This document shows positions 27,701-31,600 of a DNA stretch of 64,000 nucleotides, piece by piece; the first letter of the stretch is position 1, and every line of letters begins with the position of its first letter. Origin of the DNA: JBIOJM01 sp044450785 (GTDB lineage Bacteria; Planctomycetota; Planctomycetia; Isosphaerales; Isosphaeraceae); contig JBIOJM010000002.1 in the NCBI GenBank assembly GCA_044450785.1, positions 1 to 64,000 on the forward strand. The letters run 5' to 3'. The notes below the pieces were generated by a model, which was not told the origin of the DNA, searched no databases, and saw only the letters and a list, made by a program, of their open reading frames with translations. The position numbers and the translations under genes were made by a program.

Positions 27701-28384
27701 TATGGCCATTACGACCTGCTCACCGCGCTTCTGCACGAGCTCGGCCACGTCGAAGGCTTCATGCCGGCCAACCCCGGCTTCGAACGTCACGTCCAGACCA
27801 TTGCTGGCTCCCAGGTGTTCGTCGCCCCGGGTGTCACGGCCCCCCTGGTCGATGCCGACCAGGAGCTTGACCCCAGCGTCTACCCCGGCGACGTCTTGAG
27901 TGCGACCCTCGCCCCCGGCGTCCGCGAATTGCCGTCTTCGCTCGACGTCCAGATCCTCGATGCCGCCAGTGGGTTGCAGGCAGCGCCGCAGGTCCAAAAC
28001 TCCACCACCGCCAGCACCACGGTGCTGGATCACGCTGTCGCCGCGCTCGGGGACGCCTCGCCCGCGAGCAGTCCACCGCCATCCATCACCCCCGCCGGCA
28101 ACGGGTCCGCGAAGGGCCAGACGGCCACTCACCACAAGGGTCATCACGTGGTCGTGAAATCGAAGCACGCGGGCACGGCCCCCGGTCGAAAGACGTCGAG
28201 CCAGCACGTCACCACCAAGGCCCATCTCAAGGCTCACGGGACGCCCACCGCGCAGCCGCCGAATGGCAGCCTGGCGGTCAGCTTCTCCCGGCACCGTGCG
28301 CGAGCCAACGGAAATTCTCATTCCTCTGCTGGAGTCAGTCCTCTGGCCAATCTTCGGACCGCCAACCACTCGAAAGCGAAATAG
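2..28384 (+). CDS. Giant multidomain RHS/CARDB surface protein (5' end outside window)
   Basis: The frame is open from the window edge; the true start lies upstream, because the first bases repeat a segment found again 519 bp later. Visible length is about 9,460 codons, ending TAG. Domains by nucleotide: beta-solenoid-like repeats 1-2640; autotransporter-like tail 2700-3110; Ig-like (Big_5) modules 4700-5630; about 13 CARDB modules 5630-10790, each opening like PDLVVSNV; PPC-like domain 10810-11130; NHL-like propeller 13650-14440; nine putative-Ig (He_PIG) repeats 15110-17730; a first RHS leader 18310; dockerin-type calcium motifs (DSNGDGNVDGND, DLNGDGKVDTRD) 19500-19670; Ig-like repeats to 22100; a second RHS leader 22420; YD repeats 23080-26200; RHS core 26220-26540. 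The C-terminal 600 residues hold a hydrophobic segment, an HELGH motif (27734) and a basic His/Lys-rich tail. Probably secreted or surface-anchored; role in adhesion or toxin delivery is inferred. Confidence 0.9.
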   Translation, partial: PSEVDLSHVTTLSGTTDNVIFFNAYSGGKLSLSHLASNPTGRNFFQVDGTGSVLDLSALPSIVSDQSSTSLLSVTSGGTLLDPLLATLTRTDLTIDGTATIPTGQLTSYTGATITVNSGTPNFSGLTSINGDQVLANGGGVVAFPNVTALSTTNGQNLSIQASGTSGPNGTGTPSEVDLSHVTTLSGTTDNVIFFNAYSGGKLSLSHLASNPTGRNFFQVSGTGSVLDLSALSNIVSDQSSTSLLSVTSGGTVLDPLLTTLNRTDVTTDGTSTFSTAQITAYTGGTITANGGVWNYSDLTSISGDDIYANDGATLAFPNVTSSTGVSAYSTTIQANGTGSLVDLSHLTTLNGAPPYAIVYVNAQAGGKVDLSNLTAYTGGSTRMSADGTNSVIDLSKLTNFFSDSYYNSTLSVSNGGTIESGALTTLNRVDITTDATSVLSTKQIATYTAGTITANGGTPDYSGLTTFSGDDIYANSGATLAFPNVTSYTGVSANSTTIQANGTGSLVDLSHLTTLNGAPPYAIVYVNAQAGGKVDLSKLTAYTGGSTQVTADGANSVVDLSKLTKFFSDSYYNSKLEAKDGGSILSGALTTLSRADLELDDNLSSITTSQITTIDGNNIYASGGAILELPGVTSYTGESAYSSTIQANGAGSEVDLSHLTTLNGAPPYSIVYVNAQAGGKVDLSKLTAYTGGATQVTADGANSVVDLSKLTDFFSDSYYNSKLEAKNGGSILSGALTTLSRADLALDDNLSSITTSQITTIDGNNIYASGGAVLELPGVTSYTGESAYSSTIQANGAGSEVDLSHLTTLNGAPPYTIVYVNAQAGGKVDLSNVTDYTGGSTRVTADGASSVIDLSKLTNFFSDSYYNSTLTASNGGQLTLNSGTISLTRVDVSATSSGTITAGTLRLFPGSTLSGDSTINANVITSAATNPGVNAAGVLTIAGNFTQYGAGALSVQLGGTTAGTQYDQLAVTGAVQLNGTLNVTLVNSFTPQVGNTFSIITFASRSGEFSTYNGLNYSTGHTFRTLYSASDLSLVSALADIRVFPTTGLLTSKAGDATSFTVVLATPPTADVTLSLSSSNTSEGTVSPASLTFTSANWNVAQTVIVTGVNDNQPGSVAYQVVFAPAVSTDSSYNGLTTAAVSLTNLPDEVSNIQVANLAVNPSAGLNKGSSLTINWNDSNTGNLPAIAPWDDQVLITNTTTGDTLTTALVHTDPSVDGVLAPGGSLARQFAFTLPTSADGAGNIQITVTANVNHTAFEQGTSLVNLDLRQSPNGSDFPAAPNTLTVGGVDFALVPDGTSTTSVGVLFTAGNGTSFDIPVNIGGATTVYTLINSGQGVYGATVGTVEFKGTNGADAVFNLVEGTNIRDYNNDGYNNTIAAGTPSASFGNGQVRLDMQTFVLPSAFANGRLTDIILASQSGYPQGEPFLAATTVATASGPSQLVLLGSGVASDVTNNATTTVVSGTVLPGQVSLVLDPGSDSGVKGDDRTDVTTPTFDVTVNEGGLIQVDYKGDGTTIAMQTVAAAGQYQFTAPALPDGIYTTKVSFTPTTGTAATASVTVTIDTKAPTLLAGSSVEQGPLSTRTLTFSKSIDASTIGSSSILVSGPGIMGSVQPASVIGSGTTYVVTLMSPLTKGGTYTLQLAAGIADLAGNMLGSGVVDTFQLTPDTTPPVVAAVSPSGPTSANVSSLTVTFNKAIDASTFTSGEVSITGPNGAIPTASITVTEIDAADYTVGFPTQTQEATYDVSIGGPGVLDISGNAMTAAYQTSFVIDRTAPAVVSVTPTGTVNDVVDQVDVTFNKLMNTSTLNAANITVTGPGGAITVGQGYLESGTTYLIPFATQRANGSYQLTVGAGVQDLAGTPLGGSGYQTTFTVSLPDLVVNSVMPSVSSAHFGDTLSVSWNVSNNGTAGATGPWFDNVYLSPIPTLGAGAIFLNSFTAEQSTTLAPAGDYNGQATVQLPVNSFTTAGTYYLVVVADAGGVVNESDVTTQVNSSPITLAVALPPDLSASSVTSSLTSGQPGQSETVTWEVQNVGGAPATGSWTDDVYLSPDGQLADATLLGSQSQSAGLAVNGSYTGTVTATLPSTLADGNYQVIVVADAGDAVATDPNRANNESSAPQPLTCGHVDLVPTIKSATTTATSGDLLAVQWSTSNDGTAPTLSGWVDRAYLSTTSQVTGGSLLLGEVPFAGPLAPGQSVTGSASATIPLGDQGTYQIIVVADAANQLIEPNGTANTATQAVNITLAPYADLAVSNVTAPAQTIGDPAYPTISWTVTNVGTGVGQTTTWTDAIIASPTDNVADPSAVVLGEYPHTGGLAPGTGYTQTQIVQMPPGFTGRYHLFVETDVDDVVFENGLKANNVAQAPNNFDVMPIPYADLVVSSIVVPQPAGSSQPLDVTWTVTNQGIGLTSVPSWDDDLALASDPAGKNIVKDYGLFNHLGPIGPSGNYVRTAQVTLPDGLSGTYYFVVTAAASNPPFEFIYGNGTDNVTVSAPFTITLTPPPDLTVTGVSAPTTAQEGSSIQVSWSVQNVGAGAAGGTWQDEVVLQQAGQPNSQFLVMGTFDNFSGLAAGKTYSRTEVLTVPVHISGLYNVEVITNFDGALFENGATANNAGIAPQPLTVTVMPRPDLQVAEIDAPTRVDAGGTFSVTYVVVNQGTAPTTNNWDDKIYLSLTPQVEDDSILIQDLPNQAALGIGDEYKATTVPVVVPERYRGQVYVIVDVDANHVVDQWPNGSHDLMYQAVYVNPLPLPDLVVSNVVAPDQEIAGTTFNVSFTVTNLGAGPTLVDNWTDAVWLTRDKTRPIPAQGDILLTQVTHTGSLVVLAGYDETISVTLPVNLDPGTYYVTPWTDMYSTVLQDTLAVNVNPDDPNNFQSDNYKARPIGILAPLPDLVVTALAAPQQAHGGDNVTVSWTVQNTGNGVAQPTGWIDTVYLTNDPTNPLDQNATTLTLGSVEHDSVLNSDAAYNASLSVLLSPSAVGQSFVVYTDAPQPSGDPKFNIVKEVDETNNLKAVATNVTPVPADLVVTNVSIPQVNYSGEKMTFTYTVQNQGPNQVWPGTNYWTDFIWLSADPTFNRYRASFLGQTTHFQDQPLQPGASYNVSFTATLPPGTGGHYYLYIDLDAHNDLPPGLYTYQARLETTDWWPADTGDNSYWLSQFDHWAFEDPNNNRIATPFDIIYREPDLKVTNITVPSNVTSGETIPITYTVTNQGTRATRTDSWTDRIFLSQDPSLDIYDTVLGDSGYGQVLPAGSSYTETVNVRVPDGIQGTFYVLVYADSDAFTDYSVQSNIGYGLYGVGIGATNELDPYDLVSSSVRSLGRGHVPQYEQEADKLSSVAMPVTLAPAPDLQVTAVSTDASAGHVYQGQTLNVTYTVSNVGAGTPPTMPTWDDLIYFSADTNLDLKADRYLGEVIHTGGLAGGGSYNVTTQVQVPTDLSGPYYVFVITDPPTDSAIGKVFEGGGANEDNNSLYLAPPLVIDPPPPSQLVVTSITLPNPPTVKSGDPLTVSWVVEEDSATNPAPGSWSDAVYLGTGTTWNISDVYLGTVEHQGTLQPGGSYTGSLTTNVPSTSPGQYHIIVRTDIFNQLRLPAGVPVSSKTTASAGLLTVAVDSLTLGVSYATTLSTGQERLLQVTVPQGATLRVTLSSNAAGAANEIFIKQGAAPTDSVYDAAYQGGLAPTQDAIVPSTIPGVYYVLIRGHSEPADDTPVTVLAELLPLSITNVQTDQGGDSKYVTTTISGAQFQPNAIVKLVMPGIAEYQPLTTDFVNSTEIIAEFDLTDAPHGLYDVQVTNPDGTMAIQAYRFEVEQTVAPDVTIGLGGPRFILAGDSGTYSVALENLGNINAPYVEFNVGIPELSNAQPLDPSNPLVAPPINVNVYGLPYVEFNTNLSGAPPDTSLTSDVPYATLQAQADTAASNGHIQAPGYLFNEAAGGFTGFTFDVTTYPGLAAMNDHNFDALKAEIYAAFPQYAKEGILDNGPQGLDLIQPGLYATYEEFGAIPSALVIPYIPFQFDINASATTLTRAEFVAQSIGQADQLRTAILADSTAPTALQNLAADQTTWENLYLASLEQAGVLLPDGTTPPVSQDPLIMSVMATLATGVLAGPAGSGIVSSGNVSTFFSELLNWYGNNIDQTAPAAGYNSHGNPIAVLPTSSQFNLNAQLPTTFEDFNVYVPWVAWNARANLPPSFQINSVQEVNGLPVIPLNLDQYINNAGQDAGLASMTGPFTAENNGFIPTGQALPFTVNFQNDPQASTTPGQIRITTQLDPNLDPRTFRLGDIQVGNIDVHIPSNLGLFQGDFDFTQTKGFILRVSAGVDLQTGTATWLLEAIDPLTGLVITDPSKGLLPPNNAEGAGAGFVTYTVQPLNTAATGAKISATATVLFSNAPPQDTAPLTYTLDTVAPTTQLTVSQLGATPNYQVTWSSTDDAAGSGVKYVTLYVAEDGGSYQIWQDQVTMASGTMIYQGQAGHTYTFLALATDVAGNHELPPAGANAPQDTTTVNLGALPTVPSTTPPNFGIPPAPTVKPSTNPLFTQAQQEVPNAPPASNPSEFMTVLQPFQAQSFSTGFDQSDGILGPMAIAQAPDGSFVISGGASRNELFSIPDNGGPAGTPLITLPYQIYALAFDNKGDLWATTGGGPLLQLDPTSGAIVNEFGDGVTLALAVDPKTDQLYVSSAKGVEIFDPTNDTFTQYSRDQNLRVSSLAFDADGNLWAVTWPDARQVVEFDDHARAQVMLTFSSDIQSIAFGRQGTNLDNLLFVSHDDAPNTPPGTVAPTPSELTMVDVATLQQVPLAQGGTRGFAVFATSDGRVLISQSHEVDVLEPVVPPAVIAVNPPPDSIAALPLAIIDVIFDQDMFAGPATDSSSVTDPANYTLAGQATGRATILSVQYDSSTRTAVLLLSRLTADQYTLTVGDSITSANSMSLLAPYVSHFTAVSDLSPYVKLTFIDTRSDRADGTVSYDVSIQNTSIFSLFTPLFLILDPAQGFTGAPQNATQSASGSWLISLNATVPDGVELLPGQSTTGETLTVNDPNAFVIAYTAEVSGTPPGASAPVFDSTPVTSVTAGSGYTYQAKAHDPDGSTPGFVLASGPAGMTVDPATGLVTWNTTPTSPASVSIILDAYDPSGSFTQQLFQIQVAGGSHAPVISPLPSQVSGRESLPLVLTVSATDPDGRQLVYWADHLPGGASFDPSTHTLLWKPGYGQAGTYNDVTFYVSDGVSTVSTSIALLISSAPPPPQLAAVPDQTVREGDHLRFTLQGSDADGGPVTYSSTSLPENATLDPITGVFDWPIGYDQAGTVTVPFTATTVSGVSTTQTANYTILPAPAAPIFSPLQTWQVNEGQPVSFVAFAVDPHNPTFLLPTRLQDDSLSPFSTTQPTVTYSVSGLPQGATFDPDTALFSWTPGNNQEGTYNVVFTATNDGTGGPLSSMVTVPITVLIVNHAPVVTPISDITLTAGQPFDQAVQAADPDGNPITLSVQNGIAGYPLPGFVTLTDNGTGNGVLHFNPPAGNRGTYTLTLSATDNGDGLGPPGVLTGGYTFIVTVQSTTQLPVLNYIGNKVAVTGQPFSLTIQAGEADQDNLTFAVDGLPAAATLAPGTFYGAATLNWTPTAADTGAHTVTFTVTDTGNGSTTQPSSTTQTIRLVVRANDTAPVFPATTLTATVAEGQTLSLPVTAAKQEGDALTYTAQDLPSGASLNPATGLLTWTPEPGQAGVYAVLVTAGDGSLSSSETANITVTHTNYAPTFVPLLPQYAREGTPVQFTVVATDIDGDPVMYNLVNTPAGATFNAANGLFTWTPAYGQAGDHTLHFVAADPSGATATLDVVLHVAHVVRPPVLNTPNHQATLGEQLSFFVQATDLDAGTTLSYSAVNLPADASLNAQTGQFLWTPGPSQAGDFVVTLQVSDGQASSTQNILIRASVQPQVPSVTIVLTPSFPAIPGQQVLVNAIAGSVAPITSLTVTLNGQPLVLDANGRATITAGPPGQSLIQATATDQDGLVGTATISLKVRDPQDTTPPVVSFDTSVPNAVLSSPTAILGTVSDSNLDSWTLEIATPNNPNFTVLATGHTTVIDGALAQLDPATLTNGFYQLRLTARDISGRTAQTQTQIEVDTPTKPSDYVVTDTDLSVNLDGTTVLIQRTYDSLTRDGTGDFGSGWYFVNRQTNLQTNLPATGQEDFGVYNPFRDGTELYLTLPTGQRVRFTFTPASFQVAGQTFYHPAWQADPGVTYTLQSTDTVLTKAGSRYYDLATGQPYNPGNPFYSGPSYTLTAPDGTRYQLDAKGNIVGEATPGGAQLYISDSGITAANGDSIQFLRDAQGRISSIRTPGGQLVEYQYDADGNLVAMQNLNTGGSQRYGYSLSDPHLLIAAVRSNGNSLAIQQALGAGAALGAGLLTPPTTAYIQRDLGGAAQFSGTTTSNTLAAGATDRLSFRFDQSELNSTATGSVILRVLVQGTDGSFIPAVPAIAGLQPRSVNVQGNIVVALFAIDRPGLYVVAIAGATPATAGNYAVNLTVAGDSNGDGNVDGNDSALLAAAFGSIAGGANYTLAADLNGDGKVDTRDQVLLDGDYGFHATTATVPTTPPARPVFDLDVNSDTPPLGDGMTTLSSVTLVGQTDPNLTVTLQQTGAVTTSNPNGLFVFFNVPLVAGDNAFTAIATSAAGVSSQFTKVITRNQAGLSLTPPVITAHLADDTGRSALDNITDDDTVTGSITATNAIASFQAQIDQSPVTDVTSTLSGTTFTITPALLATMNGGPLADGKHTLTLLVKDVNGNLAQPATVTFILTTTPPAPVTPTLLAASDTGISNSDGITRITTPAFKIDAPASAIVTLYADGVQVGQATANNGPVFITSTPLTAGTHQITATAEDVAGNISAAANPVPVVIDTTPPATPTLGLDAASQFPAGQTTQTNKEIVNLTGTTGAGAYVALYRPFDSNTPIRKTQADGSGNFTFSNVALAPGTQAFTVVASDVAGNSSQLIQTITTTAADTSAPVITAALANDTGVSSTDGITYDPTITGVVDDPSGVASFQAALDGGSMVNVTSLLTGVGFTFTAANLATINGGTPLADGPHTLSLQATDSLGHASAAFHVSFDLESTRPLPPANVHLIPSDLTGTSNTITKARSLTVELTAPAGTQVILYMNGTAIGQQTATSAPLDFAVPGTLADGHYLFAATAGTVSGLVSPFSTPFTATVDNTIPAISSFGLDAAFDARPYGHDLTIMPTVRLIGQTIAGATVKLVETGAETTSDANGDFAFYPVNLPTLGAFTFTVQVTDVAGNTNSLPKTFTRIDNTLPSNLIPPDVTLSVSETTARVGDTVTLTVTTATHDGQPLASEVLLINGNVVALSSAGTATFASATPGVFTATAKVFDAEGNEGDATQTITFLTPPNGQPAPVAGFNEIFVTPVVTMPTPIMGTANSADMLQYTLSYAVEGQNQFTQFGSGTTAVVNGTLGTIDPTLMQDGFYDVRLTVEDTSGQVTTADEVYQVNGQAKIGNFTLSFSDLNIPETGIDLSVTRTYDSRAKDTQGDFGYGWSLSVSNVQVETSSVLGAGFIQTETQLPATQVNPLGGLGGLGGLGGFGGLPGIGLPPGLGSRPAEIQYSFQNTQNDYVTIYLPDGTKEQFLMGFTGVTYNFAAPPLATTSIFFEPVPGTGTTGTLESLADNNVIVSPAQVGPVTFIDASTGQIYNPTSWKYTDSSGNVFIISAKSGIQSLTDANGNTTTFTANGMTNSDGSSLTFSRDSQNRITSITDPMGKTIQYQYDFYGDLVAVTDRDGNVTRFTYDTNHLLLQVYDPLGREGVRTEYDDSGRVTEIVNALGSVVTFTHDLPDRIETTVDPLGNVSTVAYDAMGNVVEHTDPLGTITTSTYNALNLVLTQTVTYTDGTSLTTTNTYDANGNMLTTTDPDGNTTSYTYNAAGKPVTVTDPQGNTASTQYDAQGNVTQAVDFAGNKTTFAYDASGGVTSVSDGPGNAFVIQYDSVGAVIATAGNNSLPEVSVNDANGNPTSSSTLWTNPNNPNQQQTLNATYAYDANGNVTSVTDLHGITTSTQLNAAGQVVSAVDQFGNTTSIKYDPSGRSVETTTGSGLVVRDVYDLAGRVIYATDAYDPTTGLLPDGTYTQYDALGRAVKTERLSGLWINITTTPAGNSYSSFVSATGVLSTTSTVYAPNGQIQSTTDASGATTTYQYNSLGEKTASIDALGNRTTFAYDQFGNITVVTDPLGRQTHYAYDSRGNVTQTTLPDGSTIQDSYDSQGNVISETDPLGNTTQSVYNTFNELTEEILPAVPDPNNGGALTHPTYSYIYDSTGDLLQVTDPLGNVTKYTYDAFGNQLTETLPDGETNQNVYNSLNQLTRAIDYDGQVTQYVYNSQGLKVEEDYFQNVSQANTGVPSYSITYTYDDLGQLETVDDPRIGLTTYHYNTEGLLTEEDTPEAVIDYSYDPATGNLLGMSTNSTGLQYTYDALGDLTSTTAVGLNGQTLTNPLTTAYTYTATGVQQTETLPNGDTGAYKYDVNDYLIQEVNRDPNGNLLSEYDYVNAANGNRLQAIETTLQADGTLSKTEITYTYDALGRLTEEKSQDLSGGQPQFDYTIDYTYDLAGNRLAMVTTTPSSTVTVNYTYNNDYELLTQTSSVGTVTTYTYDANGAELQMQVNGQTVEQFTYNLEGRVQTAMLVTTPSAGQTQVSTTTYFYDQDGNEARTETSTSTNGGPATSTSTDYVVDEQNPSGEAQVLEERDGSTHAVTTTYILGDNLIGQVGSNLSSLRFFLYDGHGSTRLLTNLQGAITNRFAYTAFGNPIGFNPYTAATKYLYSGQQFDPFSGQYYMRARLYNPATGRFTQADPFPGLTADGQSLHKYAYAANNPVNLTDPSGQNPNYTKLNENLLLGASGAALALLGGILGFFPGAALFGNIFATVGLLVNATLSYLDWEAVKDDKDYIESLKYNIMFANPKEAPRVNDLEQRADGLLRADAGFIAGNLVLALVGGFGGEVGAIIGGLGGVVLFVYQVTLNAEFQKQVAVDLVAILNFQFGVNQAGRPVIARAVKSTLGNPGGWDGGKILQEAIVGFNVGGLAALKYASEVIKDAAIFKTPNTLSAKGYAQHAESAYAKAKQYLHDDFFNGPATGTFQPYLNGRLVPPGQLLAAPGAGTTAPAGTHGLLSTNDPALAALVSEALSMWQITLGRPLPFMPTILVANLPPGVLGETFVTAWDDQGSPAGYTIVLSPNADGQGWYIPSTDDDKTAFPQALGNTTYLAQPGSAAYGHYDLLTALLHELGHVEGFMPANPGFERHVQTIAGSQVFVAPGVTAPLVDADQELDPSVYPGDVLSATLAPGVRELPSSLDVQILDAASGLQAAPQVQNSTTASTTVLDHAVAALGDASPASSPPPSITPAGNGSAKGQTATHHKGHHVVVKSKHAGTAPGRKTSSQHVTTKAHLKAHGTPTAQPPNGSLAVSFSRHRARANGNSHSSAGVSPLANLRTANHSKAK
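1025..2640 (+). repeat. Tandem 441-bp coding repeats (beta-solenoid units)
   Basis: The same VDLSHLTTLNGAPPY motif starts at 1025, 1523, 1964 and 2405. Spacings are 498, 441 and 441 bp, all multiples of three. The 1523 and 1964 units are nearly identical in DNA, which implies recent tandem duplication or gene conversion inside the gene. Confidence 0.85.
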
Positions 28385-28684
28385 GCAAGCTTCCCGATCA
28401 TTCAACGCCCATTTTCAGAGACTTCTCGCCCAATCGCGTCAGCCCCCTCAGCAGTTGAACGATTTGAATTGCATGATACCATACACCCACGGCATTATCG
28501 AAGTCGCCAGTTATCGGTTAGGTGGCGGCTTCGATCCGATGAATCAGCCGCGATAGATCCCGATCGATTTATTTTACTCAAGTTATTCAAGCTGCTAGAA
28601 TTACCCAAACAAACTCAGGAATCCGAGCGGAAGACGCGAGACACCGATCCATAGAAACGAGTGCGGTACCTGCGAGGTCGATCC
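28385..28684. other. Intergenic spacer, AT-richer than surroundings
   Basis: 300 bp between the giant gene and the next CDS. It has short A/T-rich runs, but no supported gene, RNA or clear terminator. The only signal I trust is a GAGG Shine-Dalgarno-like stretch just before the ATG at 28685. I saw no small immunity-type gene directly behind the RHS C-terminus. Confidence 0.5.
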
Positions 28685-31600
28685 ATGATTGGCACCTGCG
28701 TTCGATGGTCCAAGACATTGCGGGAACGGCGTTCGCGCCGGGGTGATCGTGATTGCGGCCGGTCAAGGCGCCGTGTCTTTCTCGAACAACTGGAGGACCG
28801 CGTTGTTCCTTCGGGGATCGTCAACGGCGACTTCTCGATCAGCAACCCGTCCGACCCGAATTACGGCTGGACCACCCGGGGAAATGCCACGATCGCGAAC
28901 GGGGAAGGGATTCTCAACGAGGGGACCATCGTCCAGACGGAGTTCTCGCAGAGCTTCACAATCGCGCCGGGGACGACCACGCTGCAGTTCACGATCGTCG
29001 CGTCGAGCCTGGTTACGAACGGCATCTCGAATCCGCCCGACGCCTTCGAGGCGGCACTGTTGAATACGCAAACGAATCAGCCGCTCGTCGGCCCGCCGAC
29101 CGGGCTGGCCAACACCGATTCGTTCCTGAACATCCAGCAGACCGGCGAGGTTTTCTACGCTCCCCAGGTCACGGTGCCCGGGGCCGGGGCCTCCGGGTCG
29201 GTCGCCACTCTCCAGTATCCCGAGATCGTCACGGTCGATCTGTCGAGCGTGCCGGCCAACACCCAGGCGACGCTCTACTTCGACTTGATCGGCTTCAGCC
29301 CGGCGAGCAGCTCGGTGCGAGTCACGAGCGTCAGTACGCCGCAGGGACCGACCACGCCGCCGGTCTCGTTCTCCCTCGATCCGGCGACCGACTCGGGCCA
29401 GGTTGGCGATAACATCACCAACATCAATCCGGTGAACTTGCTGGGCGTAACAAGCCCGGGGCAGGCGGTTTCACTCAACGTCAATGGGGGCGGTTTCAAC
29501 ACCACCACGACGGCCGACTCGACCGGCCACTTCTCGTTCGACGGAGTCACCCTCACCGAGGGAGCCAACCCGGTCCAGGTGAAGGCCACCAACGCCCAGG
29601 GAGATACCATCGCCAGCCAGACGATCACCCTTGACACCCAGCAGCCGACCGGCAGCCTGGTGAATCCGGCGCCGGGCTCGACGACGAGCCAGGACCTCGG
29701 GTATGTCGACGTCCAGTGGACTGCTCACGGCGCAGCCGCCCTTGACCCGACGACGTTCCAGACCACGAACGTGACCATCACCGGTGTCACCGTCGGTCAG
29801 GATGAAGACCTTGGCGGCGGGCTCGTTCGATACCTCTACAACCAAGGCGGCGGCGTCTTGTCGCCGGGGCTCATCAACGTTGTCCTGGTCGGGGGACAGG
29901 TTGCCGATCTGGCCGGTAACGTCAATTCGCAAACGAGTCAATCGTTCACGATTCAGGCTTCTGCTCCGGTGGCCAGCGACCAGTCGGTGACGACCGCCCA
30001 GGATGAGGGGACGCCAATCACGCTGACTGGAACGGACACGAACACCCCACCGTTGACCCTGACCTACATCGTCACCGCCAATCCAGGGCACGGTATGCTC
30101 TCGGGCGCCGCGCCGGGCTTGACTTACACGCCCGCACCCGGTTACTTCGGCCCCGACAGCTTCCAGTTCCAGGTCAATAATGGACTGGTCGACAGCAATG
30201 TCGCCACCGTTTCCCTCACGGTCGTCGGTAAGCCGGTCGCCAATGCCCAGTCGGTGTCGACGCCGCAGAGCACCACGGCGACGATCACGCTGGCCGGCAC
30301 GGACCCGAACACTCCGCCGTTGACCCTGACCTACATCGTCACCGCCAACCCTGCGCATGGAACGCTCCTGGGCACGGCGCCCAACCTGTTTTACACACCC
30401 GCCACCGGCTACCTCGGCCCCGACAGCCTCCAGTTCAAGGTCAACAACGGGACGCTCGACAGCAGCGTCGCCACCGTTTCGATCACCGTCGTGGGCCAGC
30501 CGGCCGCCAACGCCCAGTCGGTAACGACGGGGCAGAGCACGGCCACGGCGATCACGCTGACCGGCACCGACCCGAACACCCCGCCGCGGACGCTGACTTA
30601 CAGCGTCACCACCAGCCCGGTGCACGGCTTGCTCTCGGGCACGGCGCCGGACCTCACCTACACGCCCGCCACCGGCTACTTCGGCCCCGACAGCCTCCAG
30701 TTCAAGGTCAACAACGGGACGCTCGACAGCAATGTCGCCACCGTCACGATCACGGTCGTGGGCCAGCCGACGGCGAGCGCCGGCCTGCCGGTGACGACCG
30801 CGCAGGGCACCTCAACGCCGATCACGCTGACCGGCTCGGATCCCAACACCCCGCCGCTGCCGCTGACCTACACCGTCACGACCGGCCCTGCACATGGCAC
30901 GCTCACGGGCACGGCGCCGACCCTCACCTACACGCCCACCGCGGGCTACTTCGGCCCCGACAGCTTCCAGTTCAAGGTCAACAACGGGACGATCAGCAGC
31001 AACATCGCAACGGTCTCGATCACGGTCACGTCCGTGAGCCAGCCGCCGATCACGAACGACGACACCTACACAACGGTGGAGAACCGGCCGCTGACGGTCG
31101 CCGCGCCCGGTGTGCTCGCCAATGATGTCCCGTCCGGTGCCGGCCTGACGGCCGTTCTCGTCTCTGGTCCATCTCATGGGTCGTTGGCGCTCAAAGCCGA
31201 CGGGTCGTTCACGTACACGCCGGCCGCGAAATTCACGGGGTCGGATACCTTTACCTACATGGCGGTTGCCGGCACGGTGCAGGGGAATGTCGCGGTCGTC
31301 CACCTGACGATCACGCCATCCCGGCTCCTGCCCGACACTCCTTACTACAATGACCTCCGGGCGCGACGAAGCATCGATCCCCCCCGTTTCGACTTCTACC
31401 ATCCTGTCTTGGGCGCGCTGCTTGGCCTGGAAATCACGGGAATTCCCACGACGCCGGCCACGATCGTCTCCGCGAACGACCATTTCAACACTGCGACCGC
31501 TCGCGCGCTCCACGCGCGGGACGCGCAACAGTTCGACCTGCGACAGCCCGTTCTGGGCGCGCTCTTCACGTTGGAGGAGCCCGGGACCGGCGCTCCGCCG

